Of a stretch of 64,000 nucleotides of DNA, positions 17,422 through 26,982 are shown piece by piece. Position numbers and translations under genes: made by a program. The notes under the pieces were generated by a model. It was not told the origin of the DNA. It worked only from the letters and a program-made list of their open reading frames with translations, and searched no databases. Positions within the stretch are counted from its first letter, which is position 1, and each line of letters starts with the position of its first letter. Origin of the DNA: Halarcobacter sp. (GTDB taxonomy: Bacteria > Campylobacterota > Campylobacteria > Campylobacterales > Arcobacteraceae); NCBI RefSeq assembly GCF_963675975.1, contig NZ_OY780939.1, positions 2,480,001 to 2,544,000 on the forward strand, written 5' to 3'.

Positions 17422-20400
17422 CTAATTCAATTCCAAAACACTCGTTCCATCACCTTTAGGCTCAACCTTTATCTGCAATGGAATTCTCTCTTTTAGTGCT
17501 TCCACATGGGAAATCACACCTACCATTTTTCCTGAACTTTGTAACTGATTTAGTGCATTTAGGGCTAGCTCTAGGCTATCACTATCTAGTGTTCCAAACC
17601 CTTCATCTAGGAAAAGTGAATCTATACTTATCTTTTGGCTTGCTAGATTTGATAGTCCTAAGGCTAAAGATAAACTTACTATGAAGCTTTCTCCACCTGA
17701 GAGTGTATTTACACCTCTTACCGCGTCTCCTTGGAAGCCATCTATTATCTCTATATCTAAAAGCTTGCTTGAGTCTGTGGCTCTTTGGAGTTCATATCTT
17801 GGGCTAAGTACACTTAAGTGTTTGTTTGCTAGGTAGATTAGTTGGTCTAGGGTTATACCTTGGGCAAATTTGGCAAATTTGTCTCCTGTGGCTGAACCTA
17901 TCATCTCATTTAGTTTTACCCATACTTTTGAGGCTTCTTTTTTCTTTTCAAGTTCTTTGATTTTGTCTTCTGATTTTTTCATATTTGAAGCATTTATCTC
18001 TAGCTCTTTTGAAAGGCTTCCAATACTTTCTTGAAGTTTGTCTATAGTGCTTTGTAACTCTTGTAGCTCTTTGTTTATATCTTCTAAAGTTCTGTTATCA
18101 AAAGAGAGTTCTTTTTCTTGCTCTTTATGCTCTTTTAGTTTTTTGGCTGTGTCTGTTTTGAGTGTTTGTATTTGTGAGTATTTCTCTTCTATGTTTTTAT
18201 ATAGAGTTGATAGAGTTTCAAACTGCTCTTTTTCTAGCTTTGCTTTTTCAAACTCTTCATATGAACTAAAGCCATACTCTTCTAGGACTTTGTGAAACTT
18301 CATAGTTAGCAGTTCTAGTGTTTGATTATCTTCTGTTTGTTTTTGTACTAGTTGTTCCATTTGTTTTGTAGTTGCTTCATCTTTTGTTTTTAGACTTGAA
18401 AGATATGTTTGCAAATCGTTATAATATTTTGAAACACTATCAAGACTTTTTTGAATAGTTTGTTCAAACTCATCTAGATTTGGTACATCTAAGATAGATT
18501 TGCTTTTTGTTTGTAACTCTTGAAGTTCTTTATTTAAAGCTTTTTGCTCTTGTTTTAACTCTTCTATTGCTTTGATGTTTGATTTTATCTGTTGTTCTTT
18601 TTGCACATGGTTGTTTACTACTGTTTGTTGGTTTTCTTTTTGTGCTTGTAGTTTCTCTTTTTGCTCTCTTAAAAGTACATACTCTTTTAGTTTGGCTTCA
18701 TTTATTTGGTTTTGTTCTTGCAGGTTTGCTTTTGAGTCTTGCTCTATTTTGAAACTATTTGCTTGGAAGAACTCTTCTATTTGTGTTTTTGTTGTTTGTT
18801 GTTTTTGTAAGTTTAGGTTTGAAGATTCTAGTTTTGTGCTTAATTTACCTAGATTTATTTGTGCTTGATTTAGTTCTTTGTTTTGCTCTTGTAGATAATC
18901 TTCTTGCTCTTTTATTTTTTTTGTGGTTTTGTCTATATCGATATTGATACTATGATTGATATATGGATGCTCTTTTGAACCACACAAGAAACACTCTTCC
19001 CCATCTTTTAGTTTGACTCTGTCTTGTTCGTAGTTTTTAATAAGAAGCTCTTTTTCTCTTGTTTGTTTTAAAGTTAATAGAGTCTCTTGTATTTGATTTA
19101 TTAGTTTTGTTTTTTCGTTGTTTAGGTTTGTTTGTGCTTTTATTTGTGAGTTGTATTCTTTTATGTTTGTTTGTTCTTGGGTTAGTTCTTGGTTTAGCTT
19201 TTCATAATCTTCTAGTGCTTTTAGAAGTGATTCTATCTCTTTTAGTTTGGCTCTTATGTTGTTTTCTTTTGTGTTTATATCTTTTGTTTGTTCCTCACAC
19301 GCTTTGTATTCATCTAAGAGATTGTTTAGTTGCTCTTTTGAAGTGTTTAAAGTGTTTGAAAAGCTTTCATAGTAGCTTTGCAGTTGTGATTCGTCATTTA
19401 ACAGTGTTTGAAAATCTACTTCAAATAGTTTTGCTAATTCTTGTAGATAGCTTGATATCTTTTTGCTTTTTTCTATGTTTAGGGCGTATTTATTCTCAAC
19501 TTGTGTTTGTAGAACTCTTACCTCTTTTAGTTTGTTGTAGTTTTGAGTGTATGAGAGTTTTTCTTTTTCTAGAGTTTCTTTTGAAGTGTCTAGTTCATTT
19601 GATTTGCTTGTTATCTCTTTTGTTAGGGTTTCTTTCTCTTGCTTTAGTGATTCTAATCTTTGCTTGTCATTTGTTATGGTTGTTGAGAGTTGGTTTTTTT
19701 CTTGGTTTATTGGCTGTATTCTTAGAGCCTTGTTTGCAAGTTCTAGTTTTAGGAACTCCTCTTTTTTGTCCTCTTTCTCTTTTGAGATTTGTTCGAACTC
19801 ATGAGTATATTTGATATTGTCATTTTCAAGAGTTTTTAAAGTATCTAGCCAAGTTGATATTTTCTTTAGTTGGGCTTCTTTTTTGTCTAGTTCTTGCTTT
19901 TGTTTTTTGCTCTCTTCTAGTTGTTTTGTTTTTTCTTGTACTATCTCAGTATCTAGTAGTTCTATACTTCCTAGTGCTATTTGGGTAGTTTCTATCTCTT
20001 TATTTTTTTCTGAAAAAGTTTGATATATGCTTTTTGAGATTTGTTTATAAATTTGTGTACCAGTTATATTTTCTAAAAGAGTAGAACGCTCATTAACATC
20101 TGCTTTTAGAAAAGCATCAAAAGAACCTTGTGCTAACATCATTGACCTAGTAAACCTATCAAAATCTAATCCAGTAATTTCTTCTACTACTTTTGGAACT
20201 TTTGATAAATATGATTCAATAACTTTTCCAGAATCTAAATCAACTATTTCCATCTTTGCTGGTTGAAACTTTCCATCTGGATTTTTTCTTGCTCTTTTTA
20301 CACCCCAAGAACATCTATAGTTTTTTCTTTTTACTTCAAATTCTACTTCACAAAATGCTTCTCCAGTATGTCTACTCATCAGGTCATTCGGATTTTTAAG

Positions 20401-20577
20401 TCTTGCTGTTCTTCCATATAGTGAGCAAGTTATTACATCTAGGATTGTACTTTTTCCTGCTCCTGTTGGTCCTGTTATTGCAAAAAGTGATTCATCTTTT
20501 AAAAACTTTTGAAAGTCTATTTCAAACTCTCTTTTTAGGGAGTTTATGTTTAGTAGTTTTACTTTTAGTATTTTCAT
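17422..20577 (-). CDS. sbcC: Exonuclease subunit SbcC (Rad50-like ATPase)
   Basis: SMC-family ATPase of the SbcCD DNA end and hairpin nuclease. 1051 residues, typical length. Walker A GPTGAGKST at about 36-44; long coiled coils broken by the zinc hook CFLC (Cys-x2-Cys) near the middle; C-terminal ABC signature LSGGESF and Walker B with D-loop SLFLDEGFGTLD. The start ATG shares its A with the sbcD stop (TAATG), so the pair is translationally coupled. Antisense frames on the plus strand are open over long distances because of the Lys/Gln/Leu-rich coiled coil, but are not genes. Confidence 0.97.
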   Translation of the reverse strand: MKILKVKLLNINSLKREFEIDFQKFLKDESLFAITGPTGAGKSTILDVITCSLYGRTARLKNPNDLMSRHTGEAFCEVEFEVKRKNYRCSWGVKRARKNPDGKFQPAKMEIVDLDSGKVIESYLSKVPKVVEEITGLDFDRFTRSMMLAQGSFDAFLKADVNERSTLLENITGTQIYKQISKSIYQTFSEKNKEIETTQIALGSIELLDTEIVQEKTKQLEESKKQKQELDKKEAQLKKISTWLDTLKTLENDNIKYTHEFEQISKEKEDKKEEFLKLELANKALRIQPINQEKNQLSTTITNDKQRLESLKQEKETLTKEITSKSNELDTSKETLEKEKLSYTQNYNKLKEVRVLQTQVENKYALNIEKSKKISSYLQELAKLFEVDFQTLLNDESQLQSYYESFSNTLNTSKEQLNNLLDEYKACEEQTKDINTKENNIRAKLKEIESLLKALEDYEKLNQELTQEQTNIKEYNSQIKAQTNLNNEKTKLINQIQETLLTLKQTREKELLIKNYEQDRVKLKDGEECFLCGSKEHPYINHSINIDIDKTTKKIKEQEDYLQEQNKELNQAQINLGKLSTKLESSNLNLQKQQTTKTQIEEFFQANSFKIEQDSKANLQEQNQINEAKLKEYVLLREQKEKLQAQKENQQTVVNNHVQKEQQIKSNIKAIEELKQEQKALNKELQELQTKSKSILDVPNLDEFEQTIQKSLDSVSKYYNDLQTYLSSLKTKDEATTKQMEQLVQKQTEDNQTLELLTMKFHKVLEEYGFSSYEEFEKAKLEKEQFETLSTLYKNIEEKYSQIQTLKTDTAKKLKEHKEQEKELSFDNRTLEDINKELQELQSTIDKLQESIGSLSKELEINASNMKKSEDKIKELEKKKEASKVWVKLNEMIGSATGDKFAKFAQGITLDQLIYLANKHLSVLSPRYELQRATDSSKLLDIEIIDGFQGDAVRGVNTLSGGESFIVSLSLALGLSNLASQKISIDSLFLDEGFGTLDSDSLELALNALNQLQSSGKMVGVISHVEALKERIPLQIKVEPKGDGTSVLELN

Positions 20578-21770
20578 TAGATTTGTTCCTCACTTTCGTG
20601 AAGCTTATTTACTACTTGAGAGAAACTAAGAGTTAGTTGCTCTTTGAACTCTTTGTCTTCTATGTTTTCTTGCTCTAATCTTTTTTCAAATACATCATTT
20701 ACACTTAGTTCATCTAGGCTTATAGCTTTTAGTTCTTTTGCTCTGATTTGTTTTTCACTTTTTGCTATTTTAACTGCAAGGATTATTAGGTCTAATTTTG
20801 TGGCTTCTTCTCTTATCTGTGTATTTGCAAACATTGGGTTATCATCTTTGATATGAACTTCTATCCAAGTTGTTTTATCTTCCACCTTTTTTAATTCATC
20901 TTTTATAGTTCCCAAGTTGCCTTTGATAACTTGCAGTTTTCTCTTTAGTGGGATTTCTAACTCTTCTACTTCTACACTATTATCAATAGTTACAAGGTTT
21001 ACTTTTTGAGTGTTTTTTGACTCTGAAAAACTTAGTGGTATTGGAGAGCCTGAGTATCTCACATGGTCAGAACCAACTGTTTGATTGATATGCAAGTGTC
21101 CTAAAGCTACATAGTCAAATAGACTTCCAAGATAATCTCCACCAATATCAAGTGTTCCACCTATATAGATATTTCTTTCACTTTCACTTGTTCTACTTCC
21201 TACAGTTGTAAGGTGTCCCATAGCTATGATTGGTACATTTAAGTTTAACTCTTTTGCTTTTTTGTATGCGTTTTCATAGTAGCTTTTGATACCATCATTT
21301 GCAAGCTTTTCTTTGTCACTTACAGTTTCTCCGCCAAGTGATTGTCTTATAACACTATCTCTTAAAAAAGGAACTGCACAAACTATTGCTTTAGTCTCAT
21401 CATCATCTTTTATAGGGATGATTATATTTTCCTCTTCATCGCCATTTACTACTACATGAACATTTAATGCTTCAAGTAGTTGTTTTGGTGCTTTTAGTGT
21501 AGAAACTGAGTCGTGGTTCCCTGCTGTGATGATTGTAGTTTTTAAACTCTTTTTTGATGATAACTGTTTTAAAAAGTTGTAGTAGAGTTCTAGTGCATAG
21601 TTTGGTGGTGTTCCTGTATCAAAAATATCTCCTGATACTAGTAAAAGTTCTATTTGTTTTTCTTCTATTGTATCTATTAGCCAAGATAAAAAAGCTTTGT
21701 GCTCCTCTACTCTGCTTTTGTTCATAAAGTTTTGTCCTAAATGCCAGTCCGATGTGTGTAATAATCTCAA
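20577..21770 (-). CDS. sbcD: Exonuclease subunit SbcD (Mre11-like)
   Basis: Metallophosphoesterase nuclease subunit that, with SbcC, cleaves DNA hairpins and processes double-strand ends. 397 residues. Phosphoesterase motifs: HTSDWHLGQ (5-13), SGDIFD (about 46-51), AGNHDS (about 83-88), MGHLT and GHLHI. It is the first gene of the minus-strand run that continues into sbcC and probably the helicase. About 200 bp of shared upstream region separates it from the divergent lipid-modification operon. Confidence 0.97.
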   Translation of the reverse strand: MRLLHTSDWHLGQNFMNKSRVEEHKAFLSWLIDTIEEKQIELLLVSGDIFDTGTPPNYALELYYNFLKQLSSKKSLKTTIITAGNHDSVSTLKAPKQLLEALNVHVVVNGDEEENIIIPIKDDDETKAIVCAVPFLRDSVIRQSLGGETVSDKEKLANDGIKSYYENAYKKAKELNLNVPIIAMGHLTTVGSRTSESERNIYIGGTLDIGGDYLGSLFDYVALGHLHINQTVGSDHVRYSGSPIPLSFSESKNTQKVNLVTIDNSVEVEELEIPLKRKLQVIKGNLGTIKDELKKVEDKTTWIEVHIKDDNPMFANTQIREEATKLDLIILAVKIAKSEKQIRAKELKAISLDELSVNDVFEKRLEQENIEDKEFKEQLTLSFSQVVNKLHESEEQI

Positions 21771-21967
21771 AATAATCCAACCAAAAATATTTTATTTACC
21801 ATTATATAGAAATATAATTAAACAATATAAGAAAAAATTATAAAAAATAATAATTTATTAAAATACGTCACAGTTTCTGTCACAAATTTAAAAAATCAAT
21901 AAAAAAACAATCAATTCCTACAAATATAACCTCAAAGTAGTATAGTTAAACAAAAAAAGAGTCTAAA

Positions 21968-22726
21968 ATGGAAAAGCAACAAAGATTTTGGATAGTAGGA
22001 AGTAGTAGTGGTATTGGTTTAGAGTTAGTAAAGATATTGTTATCTGAGGGGCATTTTGTGGTTGCTAGTTCAAGAACTGCCCAAGAAAATGAAGATTTAC
22101 TAAACTTACAAAACACATTTAAAGCCAACTTAAAACTTGTAAGTCTTGATGTAAACAACGATGAAGAGCTAGACTCAAAAGTAAAAGAGGCTTGGAAGTG
22201 TTTTAGAGGGCTTGACCTTTGGTTTTACAATGCTGGAGCATATGAAGTTATGGATATAGACAACTGGAACTTCAAACACTTTAAACAGATGAATGATGTA
22301 AACTATTTGGGTGTTTTAAAAATCATGACTAGAGTTTTACCATATTTTCAAAATCAAGGTTTTGGAAGATGGCTTTGGAACCTTAGTCTTTCTACATATT
22401 TTGGATTGCCAAAAGGTGGAGGATATTCTGCACCTAAAGCTGCACTTTTAAATTTAGCTCAATCTATACATCCAGAACTAAGAAACAAAAACATTACTCT
22501 GCAAGTAGTAAACCATGGGTTTGTAAAGACAAGACTTACAGCCAAAAATGACTTTGAGATGCCACAGTTAATGACACCACAGTTTACAGCAAAAAAGATT
22601 TATGAAGGGATACAAAAAGATGAAAGTTTTGAGATAAGATTTCCTTTTAAACTTGGTATATTTTTGAGAGTTTTATCCTATCTTCCTTATAAAATCTCAC
22701 TTGCACTTACAAGGAGAATGTTATGA
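21968..22726 (+). CDS. SDR-family oxidoreductase
   Basis: Short-chain dehydrogenase of 252 residues. Nucleotide-binding GSSSGIG (about 11-17), NAG at about 89-91 (FYNAGAYE), the catalytic Ser region SLSTYFG and YSAPKAA with the YxxxK pair (about 157-161). It opens an operon whose later members include a Cfa-type methyltransferase and a FAD oxidoreductase, a set found together in several Proteobacteria and linked there to membrane-lipid modification under oxidative or light stress. Overlaps the next gene by 4 bp (ATGA). Substrate unknown. Confidence 0.9.
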   Translation: MEKQQRFWIVGSSSGIGLELVKILLSEGHFVVASSRTAQENEDLLNLQNTFKANLKLVSLDVNNDEELDSKVKEAWKCFRGLDLWFYNAGAYEVMDIDNWNFKHFKQMNDVNYLGVLKIMTRVLPYFQNQGFGRWLWNLSLSTYFGLPKGGGYSAPKAALLNLAQSIHPELRNKNITLQVVNHGFVKTRLTAKNDFEMPQLMTPQFTAKKIYEGIQKDESFEIRFPFKLGIFLRVLSYLPYKISLALTRRML

Positions 22727-23133
22727 TTTATGCAGATTTTTTTGAAAATATAGACAAAGATACAAGTATACATGAGTTTGCGCAAGTGTTTGATTTAAAT
22801 GCAAAGTTTAAAGACCCTTTTCATGAAGTAAAAGGTTTAGATGAGATATATAAAGTGTTTCAAAAGATGTATGAAAACTTGGATAACCCTAGATTTACAA
22901 TCCTTGATACTATGTCTGAAAAAAACATCTCATATATCAAATGGGAATTTTCTTTTTACTTTAAAAAGCAACTAGTAAAACAAAGTTTTATAGGACTTAG
23001 TAGAGTTGTTTTTAACTCTGACAATAAAGCAATATCTCACGAAGACTTTTGGGATGTAGGAGAAAATATATATGAAAAAATCCCATTTATATCAAGCATA
23101 ATCAAGTTTGTAAAAAACAAGATTAAATCATGA
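22723..23133 (+). CDS. NTF2-like (SnoaL-type) small protein
   Basis: 136 residues with the NTF2-like pattern: an N-terminal helix, FKDPFHEVKG, FQKMYENLDNPRFTI, and the late HEDFWDVG motif. Such proteins may be small hydrolases, isomerases or binding proteins. The gene overlaps both neighbours by 4 bp, so co-expression is certain in practice. In related clusters this protein accompanies the Cfa-like enzyme, but its biochemical role is not known to me. Confidence 0.8.
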   Translation: MIYADFFENIDKDTSIHEFAQVFDLNAKFKDPFHEVKGLDEIYKVFQKMYENLDNPRFTILDTMSEKNISYIKWEFSFYFKKQLVKQSFIGLSRVVFNSDNKAISHEDFWDVGENIYEKIPFISSIIKFVKNKIKS

Positions 23134-24368
23134 TATATTATTACGCTTTACTTGCTTTCCCTTTGGCAACTATTGGGCTTCCTTTATATATCTATTTGCC
23201 TACATTTTATGCAACAAATGTAGGTATTGATATTGCTTTGGTTGGAATAATCTTATTTATAGCAAGAATAAGCGATGTGTTTACAGACCCATTACTTGGC
23301 GTTCTAAGTGATAAGTGTCTCAAAAAATACAACAGTAGAAAACCACTTATGATAGTTGGAGCATTTTTACTTGTTATCTCTTTTTATTTTCTTATAAATC
23401 CTAGTTTAGAATACAAAAGCTATTGGTTGTTTTTCTTTTCTGTTTTGATATATTTTGCTTGGAGTATGATAAGTATTCCATACCTTACTTGGAGTTCTGA
23501 ATTAAGTACAAACTATTATGAAAAAACAAAACTAAATAGTTTTAGAGAAGTATCAACTATCTTAGGACTTTTGTTAGCTTTAGTTGCTCCATATTTTGCA
23601 AGTTCTGATAGAATAGAAGAGAAGCTAAACATACTTTTTATGGTGTTCTTTTTTGTATTTGTTATCTTCTTTTTAATATCTATGATAAAAATAACTCCAC
23701 AACAAAAAGCTTTAAATAACACCTTTAACCTAAAAGATATAAAAGAGGTTTATAAAAAAATTCCTCAACTAAAAACCTTACAATTAGGGTATTTTTTCAA
23801 TAACCTTGCAAATGCGATTCCAGCAACACTATTTTTGCTTTTTATTGAAACTGTTATAAAAAAGGAGGAAAACTCATCAGAGGTTTTGATTTTATATTTT
23901 TTATCAGGAGTTTTAGCACTTCCTTTATGGACTTTATTGTCTAAAAAAATTGGCAAAAAAAATGTCTGGATTGCATCTATATTATTAGCTTCAAGCTCTT
24001 TTATATTTGTAATTTTTTTAGAAGAAAACGACCTTTTGCTTTTTGCAGTTATTTCTATAGTTTCAGGGCTATCACTTGGAGCTGATATTGCATTTCCAAC
24101 TGCTATACAAGCTGATTTAACTCAAAAGATAAAAACCATAAATGACAATATCTCAGGGCTTGTATTTGGAATATGGACTATGATTACTAAAATATCACTT
24201 GCTTTATCTATTGCTATTAGCTTTGGGATACTAGGTTTAGTAGACTTTGATAAGCAAAACCTTACAGCAACTTCATTGCTAACTATTACTTTACTATATG
24301 GTTTAGTACCAGTAGTTTTAAAATTTATATCAATATTTATTATTTTTAAGTACAATGAAGAAAATTAA
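23130..24368 (+). CDS. MFS transporter (GPH/MFS_2-like)
   Basis: Twelve hydrophobic segments over 412 residues, with DVFTDPLLGVLSDK (about 50-63), a GPH sugar-cation symporter-like motif following TM2. ATGA overlap with the previous gene. Its place in the lipid cluster argues for transport of a lipid precursor, a fatty acid or a small co-substrate rather than sugar, but this is inference. A 78-bp gap follows, the only break in the cluster. Confidence 0.85.
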   Translation: MIYYYALLAFPLATIGLPLYIYLPTFYATNVGIDIALVGIILFIARISDVFTDPLLGVLSDKCLKKYNSRKPLMIVGAFLLVISFYFLINPSLEYKSYWLFFFSVLIYFAWSMISIPYLTWSSELSTNYYEKTKLNSFREVSTILGLLLALVAPYFASSDRIEEKLNILFMVFFFVFVIFFLISMIKITPQQKALNNTFNLKDIKEVYKKIPQLKTLQLGYFFNNLANAIPATLFLLFIETVIKKEENSSEVLILYFLSGVLALPLWTLLSKKIGKKNVWIASILLASSSFIFVIFLEENDLLLFAVISIVSGLSLGADIAFPTAIQADLTQKIKTINDNISGLVFGIWTMITKISLALSIAISFGILGLVDFDKQNLTATSLLTITLLYGLVPVVLKFISIFIIFKYNEEN

Positions 24369-24446
24369 AAAATTTATTAAATGACATATTTTACATACAA
24401 AAAGACCTATATAAATATAAAATTGAAATAAAAATAGGAGGGTGAT

Positions 24447-24986
24447 GTGAGAGTTTGTCTAACTTTAGCTTTTATTTTATTACTTACTTCAATAAGCTTT
24501 TCATGGGCAAATTATACAAAAGCCCCTCCTCCTGTAACTTATGTAAACCCTAAGAGTTTTAGTGGTCTTTGGTATGAGATAGCAAGAACTTACAACTCTT
24601 TTGAAAAAAACTGTGTTGGTGCATCTGTTGAGTATAAACTAATAGATGAGTTTAAATACGATGTAACAAATAGATGTTTTGAAAAAACTTTTGAAGGCAA
24701 ACTTATATCTTACAACGGTACAGCTGAAGCTTTATATGAACAAAATATGTCTCAATTAGAGAAAACATATTTTTGGATATTTAGCAAAGATTATAGAGTG
24801 ATTTATTTAGATGATTACAAAACTGCTGTAATGAGTGATGAAAATATGGAAAATCTATGGATTATGAATAGAGAGCCTTTTCTTAGTAAAAAGAAGCTTG
24901 ATTCTATTTTGATGTTTTTAGATAAGTATGTTGATACTTCAAAACTGATATTTACACCTCAAAATAAAGATGGAAAATACAAATGA
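24447..24986 (+). CDS. Exported lipocalin-family protein (Blc-like)
   Basis: Lipocalins carry lipids or other hydrophobic ligands. 179 residues; Sec signal peptide of about 21 residues (LTLAFILLLTSISFSWA), then the lipocalin first motif GLWYEIAR at about 45-52, and conserved aromatic strands. There is no lipobox, unlike E. coli Blc, so it should be soluble in the periplasm. It starts at GTG 24447 just after a strong AGGAGGG at 24436-24442; the ATG two bases earlier runs into TGA at once. Overlaps the next gene by 4 bp. Confidence 0.88.
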   Translation: MRVCLTLAFILLLTSISFSWANYTKAPPPVTYVNPKSFSGLWYEIARTYNSFEKNCVGASVEYKLIDEFKYDVTNRCFEKTFEGKLISYNGTAEALYEQNMSQLEKTYFWIFSKDYRVIYLDDYKTAVMSDENMENLWIMNREPFLSKKKLDSILMFLDKYVDTSKLIFTPQNKDGKYK

Positions 24987-26236
24987 AAACAGAAAAAAAA
25001 CTAAAAATAGCAGTTCTTGGAGCTGGAATTAGTGGCTTGGGTACTGCTTACTTACTAAGTAAAAAACATAGCGTAGATTTATATGAAAAAGAAAACAGAC
25101 TTGGTGGTCATGCTAGAACAACTTTTGTAGAAGAAGATAATAGAAGATTTGGTGTTGATACAGGTTTTCTAGTTTTCAATCACGAAACATATCCTTTACT
25201 TACAAAACTTTTTAAAGAACTTGATGTAAAAATAGAAAACAGTGATATGAGTTTTGCTTTTTGGGACAAAAGTTCAGATATAGCTTACAACGGACAATCT
25301 TTAAAAGGGATGTTTGTACAAAAGAAAAATCTTTTTAATATAAGTCATTATGTGATGATTAGAGATATTATAAAGTTTAATAAAAAAGCAAATCAAGACT
25401 TAGAAAACAACTCAAAAGATTTAGATAAAACTCTAAAAGAATATTTAGAAGAGTTTTCTGATTACTTCAAACAAAGATATATTATCCCAATGGGTGCTTC
25501 TATTTGGTCAACTCCAACAAAAAAAATGAATGAGTTTCCAGCTAGAACTTTTTTGACTTTCTTTAAAAACCATGGACTTTTAGGTGTTGATACACACCAC
25601 CAATGGCTAACTGTTAGTGGAGGTTCTATAAATTATGTTGAAAAAGTGGCTCAAAATATCTCAGGAGATATATTTTTAAATGCCCAAATATCTTTCGTAG
25701 AGAGAGAAGAAAATACTGTAATTGTTCATCAAAAAGATGGCACAAAAAAAGTATATGATAAAGTGGTATTTGCAATGCATGCACCTGATGCTTTAGAGTT
25801 AATTGAAAAACCAACTTTAGATGAGATGGAGATACTTTCTTGTTTTACTTATAAAGAAAACCAAGCAGTATTACACAACGACAAAAAAGCATTATATCCA
25901 GACAAAAAAGCCTACGCAGCTTGGAACTATAAAAGTGAAAATAAAAATGGAGATGTAACTTTATCTTATTGGATTAATTTACTTCAAAATCTAGATGCAA
26001 AAAAAGAGTATTTTGTATCACTAAATGAGACTTCGAAATTAGATAAAATTATAGAAAAAATAGAATACTCTCACCCACAATTTGATTTAAGAGCAATAGA
26101 AGCACAAGAGAAACACCACCTAATAAGTGGCAAAAACAACACATATTATGCAGGTGCATATTGGAGATATGGCTTCCATGAAGATGGTTTATATAGTGCA
26201 AATAGAATTGCAAAAGAGTTTGGATGTGAATTATGA
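24983..26236 (+). CDS. FAD-dependent oxidoreductase (amine-oxidase fold)
   Basis: 417 residues. N-terminal Rossmann motif VLGAGISGLGTAYLL (about 11-25), followed by EKENRLGGHARTT, the classic amine oxidase/desaturase opening, and a C-terminal FAD-contact region YAGAYWRYGFHEDGL. It is immediately followed by DUF1365 and a Cfa-like methyltransferase; this trio recurs in many Proteobacteria. An oxidation of cyclopropane or methylated fatty acyl chains, or furan fatty acid formation, is a reasonable hypothesis but not shown by sequence. Confidence 0.88.
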   Translation: MKTEKKLKIAVLGAGISGLGTAYLLSKKHSVDLYEKENRLGGHARTTFVEEDNRRFGVDTGFLVFNHETYPLLTKLFKELDVKIENSDMSFAFWDKSSDIAYNGQSLKGMFVQKKNLFNISHYVMIRDIIKFNKKANQDLENNSKDLDKTLKEYLEEFSDYFKQRYIIPMGASIWSTPTKKMNEFPARTFLTFFKNHGLLGVDTHHQWLTVSGGSINYVEKVAQNISGDIFLNAQISFVEREENTVIVHQKDGTKKVYDKVVFAMHAPDALELIEKPTLDEMEILSCFTYKENQAVLHNDKKALYPDKKAYAAWNYKSENKNGDVTLSYWINLLQNLDAKKEYFVSLNETSKLDKIIEKIEYSHPQFDLRAIEAQEKHHLISGKNNTYYAGAYWRYGFHEDGLYSANRIAKEFGCEL

Positions 26237-26982
26237 GCCATAGATTTTATGATGGACAAATCTATCACAAAAGATTAAGTCCTACAAAACATGATTTTAC
26301 ATATAAATTTTTTATGGTTGATATTGAGATTTCTACTATAGAAAAGTTAAAAGATAAACTATTTTCTCTAAACAAATTTAATCTTTTTTCTTTTTATTCA
26401 AAAGATCATTTTGGAAACAGTAAAAACTTCAATGAAAACATAGAAAACTTACTAAAAAAATTTCCAGTAGATACAAAAGACAAAAACTACAAAATAAGAT
26501 TTATAACTCTTCCTAGAATATGTGGTTTTGTTTTTAATCCTATATCTTTATTGCTTTTACTTGAAAATGATAGACCAAAATATCTTTTAGCAGAGGTTCA
26601 TAACTACAACGGTGGGAGAATAATCTATCCACTTAAACTTGAAACAAAAGATGGAGAAAAATATTTTGCAGAAGGAAATAAAGATATGTATGTATCCCCT
26701 TTTTTTAAAAGAGATGGAGAATACAAGTTTACACTAAAGTATTCAAAAGAAGAGTTAGTTTTAAATATCTTGCTTTATGAAGATAAAGAAAAAATGCTAA
26801 CAACAACACTAAACACAAAAGCTATGCAGTTTAATACTAGAAATATTTTGAAACTGTTTTTAAAACACACTTTCTTAACTTTTTTTGTAGTTACTAGAAC
26901 TATTTATCAAAGTATAAAACTAAAACTAAAAGGGCTTAAATGGACAAGCCCAATAAAACAAGACCAAATAAGGAGATACTAA
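26233..26982 (+). CDS. DUF1365 family protein
   Basis: 249 residues. Family-typical opening SHRFYDGQIYHKRLSPTKH, the HFG pattern in KDHFGNS, and RICGFVFNPIS in the middle. Nearly always found next to a Cfa-like methyltransferase and a FAD oxidoreductase, as here. The molecular function is unknown. Its stop codon overlaps the start of the next gene (TAATG). Confidence 0.88.
   Translation: MSHRFYDGQIYHKRLSPTKHDFTYKFFMVDIEISTIEKLKDKLFSLNKFNLFSFYSKDHFGNSKNFNENIENLLKKFPVDTKDKNYKIRFITLPRICGFVFNPISLLLLLENDRPKYLLAEVHNYNGGRIIYPLKLETKDGEKYFAEGNKDMYVSPFFKRDGEYKFTLKYSKEELVLNILLYEDKEKMLTTTLNTKAMQFNTRNILKLFLKHTFLTFFVVTRTIYQSIKLKLKGLKWTSPIKQDQIRRY

Noticed and set aside
19059-19814. Open plus-strand frame of 251 codons antisense to sbcC
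   Set aside because: It is a Leu/Phe/Val/Cys-only shadow of the Lys/Gln-rich SbcC coiled coil, with no ribosome-binding site and no family resemblance.
21771-21967. GTCACA repeat near 21868 in the sbcD/SDR intergenic region as a regulator site
   Set aside because: Two short direct copies only, with no symmetry or further support.
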